NCBI GenBank assembly: GCA_903823665.1
Contig: CAIJTR010000183.1
Coordinates: 1 to 33,499, forward strand
Length of the DNA: 33,499 nt
Origin: an uncultured Rhodospirillales bacterium
Lineage (GTDB): Bacteria > Pseudomonadota > Alphaproteobacteria > Acetobacterales > Acetobacteraceae
Direction: 5' to 3'
Shown here: positions 15,840 to 23,693 of the stretch, piece after piece
Layout of the letters: every line of letters starts with the position of its first letter
How positions within the stretch are numbered: position 1 is the stretch's first letter
Notes under the pieces: model-generated
What the model saw: the letters and a program-made list of their open reading frames with translations, nothing else
Database searches by the model: none
Told to the model about the DNA's origin: nothing
Position numbers and translations under genes: made by a program

Positions 15840-16930
15840 TGCGGATTGCGGTGCTCGGCGGCGGCAATGGCAGTTTCGCCGCCGCCGCCGACATGGCCGA
15901 AGCCGGCCACGAGGTGCGGATGTGGCGACGCGCATCAAGGGCGGTGGCGGAACTGGGAGCGACGCGCGGCATCATCCGACTGAAGGATTACCAAGGCGAG
16001 CGCGGTGTACAGCTGGCCATGGCAACCAAAGATGTCGCAACCGCGATGGACGGCGCTGAGCTGGTAATCTGCCCCACCCCCGCCTTTGCCCACGGCGAGA
16101 TTGCAACCCTCGCAGCCCCACACTGGCAGGACGGCCAAGTGTGTTTCCTCCCGCCTGGCAGTTTTGGCAGCATCATCTTCGCCCGCGCCAAGCACGATGC
16201 AGGCAACACCGCCGCCACCGCCTTCGCCGAAACCGGCACGCTGCCCTGGCTCGCGCGCAAGCACGGCCCGCTTGAGATCGCCATCACCACACGGGCCAAG
16301 CATCTGCCCGTGGGCGTGTTTCCAGCCCAGTCAGCTGATGCAGCGATGGCCGTGCTCGACCGCGCCTTCCCCGGCGTCATACGTCCCTGCGGCGACGCGT
16401 TGTCGGGCGCGTTGATGAATGGCGGCCCGATCATCCATCCCCCGCTGATCATGATGAACGCAGGCCCGCTCGAACATTTCCCGGCGTGGGACATCCACAA
16501 GGAAGGCACGCAACCTTCCATCCGTCGTGTGACCACGGCACTCGACGCCGAGCGGATCGCCATTCGTGAAGCCCTCGGCTACGGCCCGCCGCATTTCCCG
16601 CTGGCCGATCATTACGCAAGCTCCGGCCCAGAATGGATGTATGGCCGCGGCAGCCACGAGAAGCTCACAAATTCCGGTGATTGGCGCGAGCACATCATTC
16701 TCACCGAGCATCGCTATATGATGGAGGACACCCGCATCGGCCTGTCACTCCTCGTCTCCCTTGGCATTCTCGCCGGCGTGCGCATGCCAATGGCCCGCGC
16801 CTTCCTGGCAATCGGTTCCGCCATCACCGGGCAGGACTTCATGACAACCGGCCGCACGCTGGACGATCTCGGCCTCGGCGGGATGGACGTGGGGCAGTTG
16901 CAACACTTCCTGCACAGCGGCTTCGCGTGA
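15839..16930 (+). CDS. NAD(P)-dependent opine (octopine/nopaline) dehydrogenase family protein
   Basis: The 363-residue product resembles the opine dehydrogenase family, which reversibly joins an amino acid to a 2-oxo acid by reductive N-alkylation. The N-terminal Rossmann loop is GGGNGSFAAA (7-16). After the second strand comes WRRASR with no acidic residue, which may favour NADP. The family landmarks ETGTLPWLAR (131-140) and the catalytic-domain NGGPIIHPPLIMMNAG are present, with His200 as the probable catalytic His. The ATG shares a base with the aminotransferase TGA, and the 3' end overlaps the third gene, so the three should be made together. No Ti-plasmid or virulence genes are near; it is a chromosomal metabolic relative, substrate unknown. 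Confidence 0.85.
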   Translation: MRIAVLGGGNGSFAAAADMAEAGHEVRMWRRASRAVAELGATRGIIRLKDYQGERGVQLAMATKDVATAMDGAELVICPTPAFAHGEIATLAAPHWQDGQVCFLPPGSFGSIIFARAKHDAGNTAATAFAETGTLPWLARKHGPLEIAITTRAKHLPVGVFPAQSADAAMAVLDRAFPGVIRPCGDALSGALMNGGPIIHPPLIMMNAGPLEHFPAWDIHKEGTQPSIRRVTTALDAERIAIREALGYGPPHFPLADHYASSGPEWMYGRGSHEKLTNSGDWREHIILTEHRYMMEDTRIGLSLLVSLGILAGVRMPMARAFLAIGSAITGQDFMTTGRTLDDLGLGGMDVGQLQHFLHSGFA

Positions 16931-17907
16931 CCCGCCCCATCGTCGCCTGCCTCGGTGCCGGGCGCATGGGCCGCGGTATCGCCGTCACCTTCGCCTATGC
17001 CGGGCACGAGGTCCGGCTGATCGACTTCAAACCGCGTGACACCGACGCATTCGCAGCCCTGGCCGCCGACGCCCAGGCCGAACTGCGAACAACGCTCGAA
17101 AGTCTCGCCACCTTCGGCCTCATGGCCCCGGAGGATGTGGCACCAATCCTGGCGCGGATCAGTGTCCACCCGGACAGCGACGCCCGGGAGGCCCTGACCG
17201 GCGCCGGCCTGATCTTCGAGGGCATTCCAGAAATCCTCGCCCTCAAACGAGAAGCCCTCGCACGGGCCTCAGCACTGGCGGAGGCAGACACGATCATCGC
17301 CTCCACCACGTCGACCATTCTGGTCACCGCACTGGCGGACAGCGTGCAAAACCCCGCCCGCTTCCTCAACGCGCATTTCCTCAACCCGGCCTATCTGATC
17401 CCGCTGGTAGAGCTATCGCCCGCCCCCAGCACCGATCCCAATGTCACCGCGCAAATGAAGGCGTTGCTTGAAGCCATCGGCAAAGTGCCGGTGATCTGCG
17501 CCGCCATCCCCGGCTACATCGTCCCCCGCCTGCAGGTCGTCGCCATGAACGAAGCCGCACGCATGGTCGAAGAAGGGGTCGCCAGTGCGGAGGACATTGA
17601 CCGCGCCGTGCGCTTCGGCTTCGGCCCACGTTACAGCGTGCTCGGCCTGTTGGAATTCATCGACTGGGGCGGCGGCGACATCCTCTACCATGCCAGCCGC
17701 TACCTCACCGATGCCCTCGGCGACACGCGCTACACCGCCCCAGACATCATCGAGCGCAACATGGCAGAGGGCCATCTCGGCATGCGCAGCGGGCGTGGCT
17801 TCCTCGACTATGCCAACATGGACGTGGCCGCATTTCGTCAGGACCGCTTGCGTGCCTTCGTGGCGTTGCTCCGCATGATCGGGATGACGCGCCCACCGGC
17901 CACGTAG
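16927..17907 (+). CDS. 3-hydroxyacyl-CoA dehydrogenase-like NAD-dependent oxidoreductase
   Basis: The 326-residue product has the two-domain fold of 3-hydroxyacyl-CoA, L-gulonate and carnitine dehydrogenases. It has the dinucleotide loop GAGRMG (10-15), Asp33 after the second strand (NAD preference), and the catalytic His150 in NAHFLNP with Asn153, plus a C-terminal helical domain starting at PGYIVPRLQ. The ASTTST segment stands where 3-hydroxyacyl-CoA enzymes have SNTSS, a change that leaves the substrate open between acyl-CoA and free hydroxy acids. The start is GTG at 16927, overlapping the opine-dehydrogenase-like stop (GTGA); longer frames overlap that gene deeply. The three genes form one operon ending in a hairpin. 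Confidence 0.88.
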   Translation: MTRPIVACLGAGRMGRGIAVTFAYAGHEVRLIDFKPRDTDAFAALAADAQAELRTTLESLATFGLMAPEDVAPILARISVHPDSDAREALTGAGLIFEGIPEILALKREALARASALAEADTIIASTTSTILVTALADSVQNPARFLNAHFLNPAYLIPLVELSPAPSTDPNVTAQMKALLEAIGKVPVICAAIPGYIVPRLQVVAMNEAARMVEEGVASAEDIDRAVRFGFGPRYSVLGLLEFIDWGGGDILYHASRYLTDALGDTRYTAPDIIERNMAEGHLGMRSGRGFLDYANMDVAAFRQDRLRAFVALLRMIGMTRPPAT

Positions 17908-17933
17908 CCCGCATCACGCTTGGGTGATGCGGG
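17908..17933. terminator. Hairpin between convergent operons
   Basis: CCCGCATCAC (17908-17917) and GTGATGCGGG (17924-17933) form a perfect 10-bp stem with a GCTTGG loop, starting at the base after the stop of the third operon gene and 22 bases from the convergent degP stop. No T-run follows on either strand, so it may act as a transcript-end stabiliser or a weak bidirectional terminator. Confidence 0.6.
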
Positions 17934-17955
17934 CGGCATTGCTGTGCTGAGGCGA

Positions 17956-19473
17956 TCAGCCGCCTTGCGACTTCCCACTCAGTGCAAGCGGCACCCAATG
18001 CGGTCCGTCACTGGTCTGCACGAGCATCAGAACCGATTTGCGGTTTGCCTTACGGCTGCGCTCAACCCGGTCCACCACATCAGCAGGGGTTTTCACCTCC
18101 TCCTGCTGAACCTCAACGATCACGTCACCGGCGCGCAGGCCCTTTTCGGCGGCAGGCGAATTGGGGGCCACACCAGTGATCACCACGCCCTTCTGCTCAC
18201 TCGACATCTGGAACCGATCGCGCGTCTCATCGGTGATGGGTGCTATGGTCAGGCCAAGTCCGGCGAGCTCAACCGGATTTGTCGCAGGCGGTGACTTGCC
18301 CGTGCTGGCCGTGCTGGCAGAGGCCGTCTTCACGTCATCCGGAAGCTCACCCACCGTCACCTGCAACGTCAGCTCCTTGCCATCACGCCACACCACAACC
18401 GGCACTTTGCTGCCAATGGCGGTGTCCGCCACGGTGCGGGTGAGGTTGCGCAGTTCCTTGATGTCGGTGCCGTTGAACTTCAAAATCACGTCACCGCCGC
18501 GCAGCGTGGCCGCCGCAGCAGGCCCGCCCTCCTTGGTGCTGGCGATCATGGCGCCAGCCGGCTCCTTCAGGCCCACGCTCTCCGCGATATCCGGCGACAC
18601 CGGCTGGATCTGCACGCCAAGCCAGCCGCGACGGGCATGGCCAAAGTTACGAAGCTGATCCACCACCAGCTTTGCCTGGTTCGATGGGATGGAGAAACCC
18701 AGACCAATCGAGCCGCCGGAACGCGAATAGATGGCGGTGTTGATGCCGATCACCTCGCCGTCCATGTTGAACAACGGACCACCAGAGTTGCCCTGATTGA
18801 TCGGCGCGTCCGTCTGGATAAAATCGTCGTAGCTGCCCTGTTTGATGTCCCGCCCACGCGCCGAGACAATGCCCGCCGTCACGGTGCCACCCAGGCCGAA
18901 CGGATTGCCAATCGCCATCACCCACTCACCCACACGCGCCTTGCTGCTGTCCCCGAACGGCACGGCTACCAGCGGATGATCGGTCTTGATCTTGAGCAGG
19001 GCAATATCGACCTTCTCGTCGCGCCCGACCAGCGTTGCCGTGATCGAGGTGTTGTCCTGCAGGATCACCTTGATTTCGTCCGCACCTTCGATGACGTGAT
19101 TGTTGGTGACGATGTAGCCCTCGGTGTCGATCACGAAGCCAGAGCCAAGGCTTTGGGACTTGCGGCTGTCTTGCTGGCCGCGATTGCCATCACTCGGCCC
19201 GCCATTCGGCCCCCCTTGCCGGCGATTGCGGTCCATGAAATCCCGGAAGAACTTTTCCATCGGCGAACCCGGCGGGAAGGACGGCACGTCCGGCCCCTGA
19301 TTGGCGTCACCCTTGATGATTTGGGTGGAGGCAATGTTGACCACGCCCGGCAGCAGGCGTTCGGCCAGATCGGCAAAGCCGTCCGGTCCCGGCCGTGCCA
19401 TCGCGGGCAAAGCCGTCATCAGCAGGCCAGTGGTCAGAGCAAGGCAAGCAAAGCGAGTGATGTTCGGCAGCAT
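17956..19473 (-). CDS. degP: Periplasmic serine protease/chaperone DegP (HtrA, protease Do)
   Basis: The 505-residue product degrades or holds misfolded envelope proteins. A signal peptide (residues 1-26, AMA cleavage) is followed by the trypsin-like domain with His126 (NNHVIEG), Asp156 (EKVDIALLKI) and Ser230 (GNSGGPLF). A long Gly/Asn/Arg-rich LA-loop region lies at about 80-107. Two PDZ domains follow (about 290-380 and 410-495). Length is usual for the family. The ATG at 19473 is used, with GGAGGG ten bases upstream; a GTG six bases earlier would sit too close to that site. It follows hflC by 34 bases, so hflK-hflC-degP probably form one operon for membrane and periplasmic protein quality control. 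Confidence 0.95.
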   Translation of the reverse strand: MLPNITRFACLALTTGLLMTALPAMARPGPDGFADLAERLLPGVVNIASTQIIKGDANQGPDVPSFPPGSPMEKFFRDFMDRNRRQGGPNGGPSDGNRGQQDSRKSQSLGSGFVIDTEGYIVTNNHVIEGADEIKVILQDNTSITATLVGRDEKVDIALLKIKTDHPLVAVPFGDSSKARVGEWVMAIGNPFGLGGTVTAGIVSARGRDIKQGSYDDFIQTDAPINQGNSGGPLFNMDGEVIGINTAIYSRSGGSIGLGFSIPSNQAKLVVDQLRNFGHARRGWLGVQIQPVSPDIAESVGLKEPAGAMIASTKEGGPAAAATLRGGDVILKFNGTDIKELRNLTRTVADTAIGSKVPVVVWRDGKELTLQVTVGELPDDVKTASASTASTGKSPPATNPVELAGLGLTIAPITDETRDRFQMSSEQKGVVITGVAPNSPAAEKGLRAGDVIVEVQQEEVKTPADVVDRVERSRKANRKSVLMLVQTSDGPHWVPLALSGKSQGG

Positions 19474-19507
19474 GGACACGTATCCCTCCGGATGGGGCAC
19501 AGCGCGG

Positions 19508-20407
19508 TTAAGGTGCAGCATTGGGCGCAGGTTTCGGGGCCTCACGCAGCATTTTCAGAAAATCGGCATTCGGTGACAGCACCAAACGCTGGGTGCCGCC
19601 GGCAAACGCATCACGATAGGCCTGCAACGTCCGCCACACCTCAAAGAAATGCGGATCACGCTGGAACGCGTCAGCATAGGTGGCAATCGCCGCCGCCTCG
19701 CCAAGGCCCCGCAGATTGTCAGATGTCGCTTTTGCGTCCGCGAGCAGCACGGTGCGCTCGCGCTCGGCATCGGCGCGGATTTTGGCAGACGCCTCCGCAC
19801 CCTCCGCACGGGCCTGGCGTGCCACGCGCTCACGCTCGGACTGCATGCGCTGCAAAATGGCCTGGGTGTTTTCGACCGGCAGATCGGCACGCCTGATGCG
19901 CACGTCGGCCACCTCTACGCCAAACCCACCCATCTCGGCGTTCACCTGATCTCGGATCAGCGCCATGATCCGGCTGCGGTTTGAGGATAGCACGTTGAGC
20001 AGTTGCTCATTGCCGAGCACGCGGCGCAGCGAGGACGAGACGACGGAATTCAGACGCCCCCTGATGCCATCCTCCGTCGCACCCACCGCCTGGAAGTAGC
20101 GCAGAGGATCGGTGATGCGGAACCGGGTGAAGCTATCGACGATCAGACGGCGCTGGTCACCAAGAATCACTTCCTCGGGCGGCAATTCGTAGTCCAGCAG
20201 ACGCCGGTCAAAGCTGATCACTGTCTCCAGCAGCGGAATTTTCATGTGCAGGCCGGGATCGGTGATGATCCGGCGCGGCTGGCCCAGGCGAGTGATCAAC
20301 ACCTGCTCGGTCTGCAACACAGTGAACAGCGACGATCCCACCAAAACAATCGCCACGAACACGATGGCAATGGCACCCAGGCCAATACGGTTCATAGTTC
20401 CGTTCAT
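19508..20407 (-). CDS. hflC: HflC, SPFH-domain modulator of FtsH protease
   Basis: HflC pairs with HflK to form a large membrane cage around FtsH and limits its action on membrane proteins. The 299-residue product has one N-terminal membrane segment (about 8-29) and a periplasmic SPFH/band-7 domain (about 30-200, with TRLGQPRRIITDPGLHMKIP). An Ala/Glu/Arg-rich helix follows (about 195-250, SERERVARQARAEGAEASAK). The C-terminus is Pro/Ala-rich. The ATG at 20407 overlaps the hflK stop (ATGA), a coupled arrangement seen in many proteobacteria. A second ATG four codons later is possible. Confidence 0.95.
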   Translation of the reverse strand: MNGTMNRIGLGAIAIVFVAIVLVGSSLFTVLQTEQVLITRLGQPRRIITDPGLHMKIPLLETVISFDRRLLDYELPPEEVILGDQRRLIVDSFTRFRITDPLRYFQAVGATEDGIRGRLNSVVSSSLRRVLGNEQLLNVLSSNRSRIMALIRDQVNAEMGGFGVEVADVRIRRADLPVENTQAILQRMQSERERVARQARAEGAEASAKIRADAERERTVLLADAKATSDNLRGLGEAAAIATYADAFQRDPHFFEVWRTLQAYRDAFAGGTQRLVLSPNADFLKMLREAPKPAPNAAP

Positions 20408-21675
20408 GGCGTGGCTCCCTTAACCGGAGCCTGAGTAGGGGTCGCCCGATTGAGATCAGCGAGCGGAAGGTATGGCACCACGCCCTGTCCCCCGGCATCC
20501 ACAACCACAGTCGGCGTTTTGCTCATAATCTCGGCCATCGTCTCGATATAAAGCCGCTTCATCGTCACGTCCTTGGCGGCCTCATACGCCTTCAGCACCG
20601 ACAAAAAGCGCTGCGCTTGGCCATTTGCCTCCGCAATGGAGGCCTGACGCGCGCCATCCGCCTCCGCCGTCAGACGTGCCGCGTCACCACGCGCGCGCGG
20701 CACGATATCATTGTGATAGCTCTCGGCCTCATTGCGCATCCGGTCAGCGTCCGTATTGGCGCGCTGCACGTCGCGGAAGCTCTCGATCACCGCTGCCGGC
20801 GGATCAACCTTCTGAAGCTGGATCTGTGTGATCTCCACGCCCGCGCCGTATTGGTCGAGAATGGCCTGCACGCCTTTGGTGACCGCCACTTCGATAGAGG
20901 CACGTGCGTCCGTCAACGCCGGCTGAATCGGCGTGTGGCCAATCACTTCGCGCATCACCGATTCGGCTGCGGATTTCACGGTGATGTCGGGGTTGCGGGT
21001 GTTGAACAGAAACGCCCCGGCATCGCGCACCCGCCAGAACACGGCGGCATTGATGTCGATGATGTTCTCATCCCCGGTCAGCATCAGGCTCTCGGCGGCA
21101 ATGTCGAGCATTGGCGAATCACGGCCTGACAGGGTGCGGGCGTCACCGGAGCCGGAGCGGTAGCCGATATCGGTGCGGTTGATGCGGGTGACGGCGGGGC
21201 GCAGCACGCTTTCGACCGGCCAGGGCAGATGATAGTTCAGGCCGGGCAGCGTGGTGCGGTCAAACGCGCCGAAGCGCAGGACCACGCCCTGCTCGTCCGG
21301 CTGGACACGATAAAACCCGCTGGCCAGCCACACGCCGATCACGGCAAGGCCAATAAACCCAAGCCCACGCAGGCCAATCCCGCCAATACCGTCACCCCAG
21401 CCACCACCACCGCCGCCGCCATTCGGGCCACGTGGCCTGCCGCCACCGAAGCCGGGCGGCAAAATGTCCTTGATGGCCTTTTGCGCGCGGGAGAGAATTT
21501 CGTCGATCTCCGGCGGCACGTTGCCAGCGTTGCGGCCACGTCCTTCCGGGCTCCACGGATTCTTCGGCGGGTTGCGCGGCGGCTCTGGCCGCTTCGGGTC
21601 ATCCGGATTCGGATCGCCCCACGGATTATTAGCGTGCAGTGAACCGCCCACCGGGCTGCCAGGGGTAAAAGCCAT
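20404..21675 (-). CDS. hflK: HflK, SPFH-domain modulator of FtsH protease
   Basis: The 423-residue product is the partner of HflC. The cytoplasmic N-terminus is Pro/Asn/Gly-rich (NPWGDPNPDDP..., and a Gly-only stretch at about 87-92), as usual for HflK. One membrane segment lies at about 105-121. The SPFH domain follows (FYRVQPDEQGVVLRFG onward), then a long helix rich in Ala, Glu and Arg (about 325-370). It ends with the conserved RLYIETMAEIMSKTPTVVVD. The ATG at 21675 has AGGAG about 12 bases upstream. It is the first gene of hflK-hflC-degP and is divergent from mrp across 127 bases. FtsH itself is not in the window. Confidence 0.95.
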   Translation of the reverse strand: MAFTPGSPVGGSLHANNPWGDPNPDDPKRPEPPRNPPKNPWSPEGRGRNAGNVPPEIDEILSRAQKAIKDILPPGFGGGRPRGPNGGGGGGGWGDGIGGIGLRGLGFIGLAVIGVWLASGFYRVQPDEQGVVLRFGAFDRTTLPGLNYHLPWPVESVLRPAVTRINRTDIGYRSGSGDARTLSGRDSPMLDIAAESLMLTGDENIIDINAAVFWRVRDAGAFLFNTRNPDITVKSAAESVMREVIGHTPIQPALTDARASIEVAVTKGVQAILDQYGAGVEITQIQLQKVDPPAAVIESFRDVQRANTDADRMRNEAESYHNDIVPRARGDAARLTAEADGARQASIAEANGQAQRFLSVLKAYEAAKDVTMKRLYIETMAEIMSKTPTVVVDAGGQGVVPYLPLADLNRATPTQAPVKGATP

Positions 21676-21774
21676 GTTTATGGGCTGCTCCTAAGGGTCT
21701 GCGTCATCGCCGGAAAGCGACAGCCATTGTGGAGGCGCTGCTGCTCGGCCATATCGCCTTGACCGCCCTCATAT

Positions 21775-21784
21775 TGACCGGTCA
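21775..21784. promoter_or_regulatory. TGACCGGTCA palindrome between hflK and mrp
   Basis: A perfect 10-bp palindrome lies 18 bases before the mrp ATG, in the 127-base divergent hflK-mrp gap. A related TTGACCG copy occurs at 21759-21765, 15 bases upstream of the TTGACCG at 21774-21780 that enters this palindrome. It could be an operator or chance; no regulator can be named. I see no convincing -35/-10 pair for either gene. Confidence 0.25.
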
Positions 21785-21802
21785 GCGAAGGTTTTCAACC
21801 CA

Positions 21803-22879
21803 ATGAGCGATGTCCCACAGCAGAGCCTGCGCGCAGCCCTGGCGCAGGTGATCGACCCCGCCACCGGACGGGACATCGTCTCGGCAGGATTGGTCGGCGA
21901 TATCGCGGTGCGTGACGGGTTGGTTCAGGTCAGCCTGCTGACCGATCGCGCCCGCGCCGCAGCCATGGAACCGGTGCGCAAAGCCGCCGAACAGGCGCTG
22001 GCGGCTGTCCCAGGCGTGCGCAATGCCTCCGCCGTGCTGACTGCCCACACCCAACCGGCCACCCCGCCTGCTGCTGCCAAGCCCATGCTTCTACCGGACG
22101 TGACGGCAATCGTGGCGGTCGCCAGCGGCAAGGGCGGCGTCGGCAAATCCACCACTGCCGTCAATCTCGCCGTCGCCCTGGCACAGCTCGGCCTCAAGGT
22201 CGGGCTTTTGGATGCCGATATTTACGGCCCCTCGCTTCCGCGCATGCTCGGCCTGAACCGCAAGCCGGAGGTGCGTGGCGACAAAATGATCCCACTCGAT
22301 GCCTGGGGCCTGAAGGCCATGTCCATCGGCTTCCTCGTCGAGGAGGAAACCCCCATGATCTGGCGCGGCCCGATGGTGATGGGTGCCCTCGAACAAATGA
22401 TGGGCCAGGTCGCCTGGGGCGCGCTCGACATCATGATTGTGGACATGCCGCCCGGCACCGGTGACGCGCAATTGACCATGGCCCAGCGCGTCAGCCTCGC
22501 AGGGGCCGTCATCGTCTCCACCCCGCAGGACATAGCCCTCATCGACGCACGGCGCGGTGTGCGCATGTTCGAGCGCACCAAGGTGCCGGTGCTGGGGCTG
22601 ATCGAGAACATGAGCATGTTCGTCTGCCCGAACTGCAATCACGAAAGCCATATCTTCGGTCATGGCGGTGCGAAGGCTGAGGCGGAACGTTTGGGCGTTG
22701 AATTCATGGGAGAAATCCCGTTGCTGCTGGATATCCGCACAGGTGCCGACTCCGGGGCACCTATTGCCGCCGCAGACCCATCAGGCGTGGCGGCCAAGGC
22801 GTTCGCCGCCATTGCAAAGCGCCTGTGGGAAAAAGTCGGAACGGCAAAGCAGGCAGGCCCGCGCATCGTGATCGATTAA
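21803..22879 (+). CDS. mrp: Mrp/ApbC family iron-sulfur carrier ATPase
   Basis: The 358-residue product belongs to the Mrp/NBP35 P-loop family, which binds and passes on Fe-S clusters. An N-terminal MIP18-like domain (about 7-82) precedes a deviant Walker A, GKGGVGKS (109-116). The DADIYGPSLPRMLG and VDMPPGTGD segments are characteristic. Cluster-binding CxxC is CPNC (Cys275, Cys278). The ATG at 21803 has a GAAGG 11 bases upstream. It stands alone, divergent from hflK. Function is well supported by family; client proteins are not known. Confidence 0.95.
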   Translation: MSDVPQQSLRAALAQVIDPATGRDIVSAGLVGDIAVRDGLVQVSLLTDRARAAAMEPVRKAAEQALAAVPGVRNASAVLTAHTQPATPPAAAKPMLLPDVTAIVAVASGKGGVGKSTTAVNLAVALAQLGLKVGLLDADIYGPSLPRMLGLNRKPEVRGDKMIPLDAWGLKAMSIGFLVEEETPMIWRGPMVMGALEQMMGQVAWGALDIMIVDMPPGTGDAQLTMAQRVSLAGAVIVSTPQDIALIDARRGVRMFERTKVPVLGLIENMSMFVCPNCNHESHIFGHGGAKAEAERLGVEFMGEIPLLLDIRTGADSGAPIAAADPSGVAAKAFAAIAKRLWEKVGTAKQAGPRIVID

Positions 22880-23012
22880 GCGTCCATGAAGAGGCCGCGT
22901 TTACGGCTTATTCACGGATTGCTGGGTAAATCAGCTCCAGACGCGGGGACAGCCATTGGTGGCCCAGGGACCGCGTATCGCGCTCACGCGTGCAACCAAG
23001 GAGTGGTTTTTC

Positions 23013-23660
23013 ATGTCCATCAGTTCGCTGACCAACACGCAACAACTCTATCAAATCCAGAACACACAGCAGCAAGCCGCTCCCCCGCCGCCGGCACCGG
23101 CTGCGGACAGCAGTGGCACCGGCCTGGCGGGCGCGCAGGGCTCAGGCGGCATGGATCCGTTCCAGAAGCTGGCGCAAGACCTGCAATCCGCTCTGCTGTC
23201 GCTGCAAAACTCGAACACATCCAGCAGCAGCACCGCCGCCACGACGAGCGCAACCGCCAGCACCACGTCAGCTACAAAAACCGCGTCCGATCCACTGGCA
23301 CAGCTCACCAGCGCGCTGCAATCGATGTTCAACGGTTCGCCTGACGGCGCATCGGCTACCACATCCGGCACCGGCCAGACTCAGGGCGCACATCACCACC
23401 ACCATCATGGTGGGGGCGGTGAAGGCTCTGATCTTGCATCGTTGCTTGGCGGTGGCAGCAGCACATCCAGCACGCCTTCAACCGGAAGCTCGGCCACCAG
23501 CGGCCGTTCCAGTTCGGGCACCAGTCTGCAGAATTTCGCCAGCACGTTGGCGAGTGACATCACCAAGGCGATCCAGGCCTACAGCTCCGGCAGCGGCCAA
23601 TCGAACACCGCGCAGACCACAGCAACCACCTCCAGCACCTCGATCCAACTCGCCGCCTGA
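23013..23660 (+). CDS. Unrecognised Ser/Thr/Gly-rich protein with natural His6 run
   Basis: I do not recognise this 215-residue protein. It has no Cys, no signal peptide and no membrane segment. The N-terminus is Gln/Asn-rich (TNTQQLYQIQNTQQQ), then Pro/Ala-rich. Three short amphipathic helices are separated by Ser/Thr/Gly-rich linkers: residues 48-65 (DPFQKLAQDLQSALLSLQ), 93-106 (DPLAQLTSALQSMF) and about 171-190. The first two share a DP-x3-L-x3-L-Q-S pattern. Residues 127-132 are six histidines followed by four glycines, a possible metal-binding site. AAGGAG (22998-23003) lies nine bases before the ATG, so translation is likely. Similar Ser/Gly/His-rich hypothetical proteins occur in alphaproteobacteria as far as I recall. 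It is convergent with the permease gene of an ABC operon 33 bases away. Function unknown. Confidence 0.75.
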   Translation: MSISSLTNTQQLYQIQNTQQQAAPPPPAPAADSSGTGLAGAQGSGGMDPFQKLAQDLQSALLSLQNSNTSSSSTAATTSATASTTSATKTASDPLAQLTSALQSMFNGSPDGASATTSGTGQTQGAHHHHHHGGGGEGSDLASLLGGGSSTSSTPSTGSSATSGRSSSGTSLQNFASTLASDITKAIQAYSSGSGQSNTAQTTATTSSTSIQLAA

Positions 23661-23693
23661 TGTGAAGCAACGCCTGCAAAGTGCGAGCGGGCG

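Noticed and set aside
15839-16930. Ti-plasmid-type opine catabolism or synthesis locus
   Set aside because: Only the protein family is shared; there are no opine transporter, T-DNA border, vir or replication genes, and the neighbours are ordinary chromosomal metabolism genes.
23391-23408. His6 run as a cloning tag or vector contamination
   Set aside because: Mixed CAT/CAC codons inside a native-looking gene with its own ribosome binding site and chromosomal neighbours; no vector-like sequence around it.
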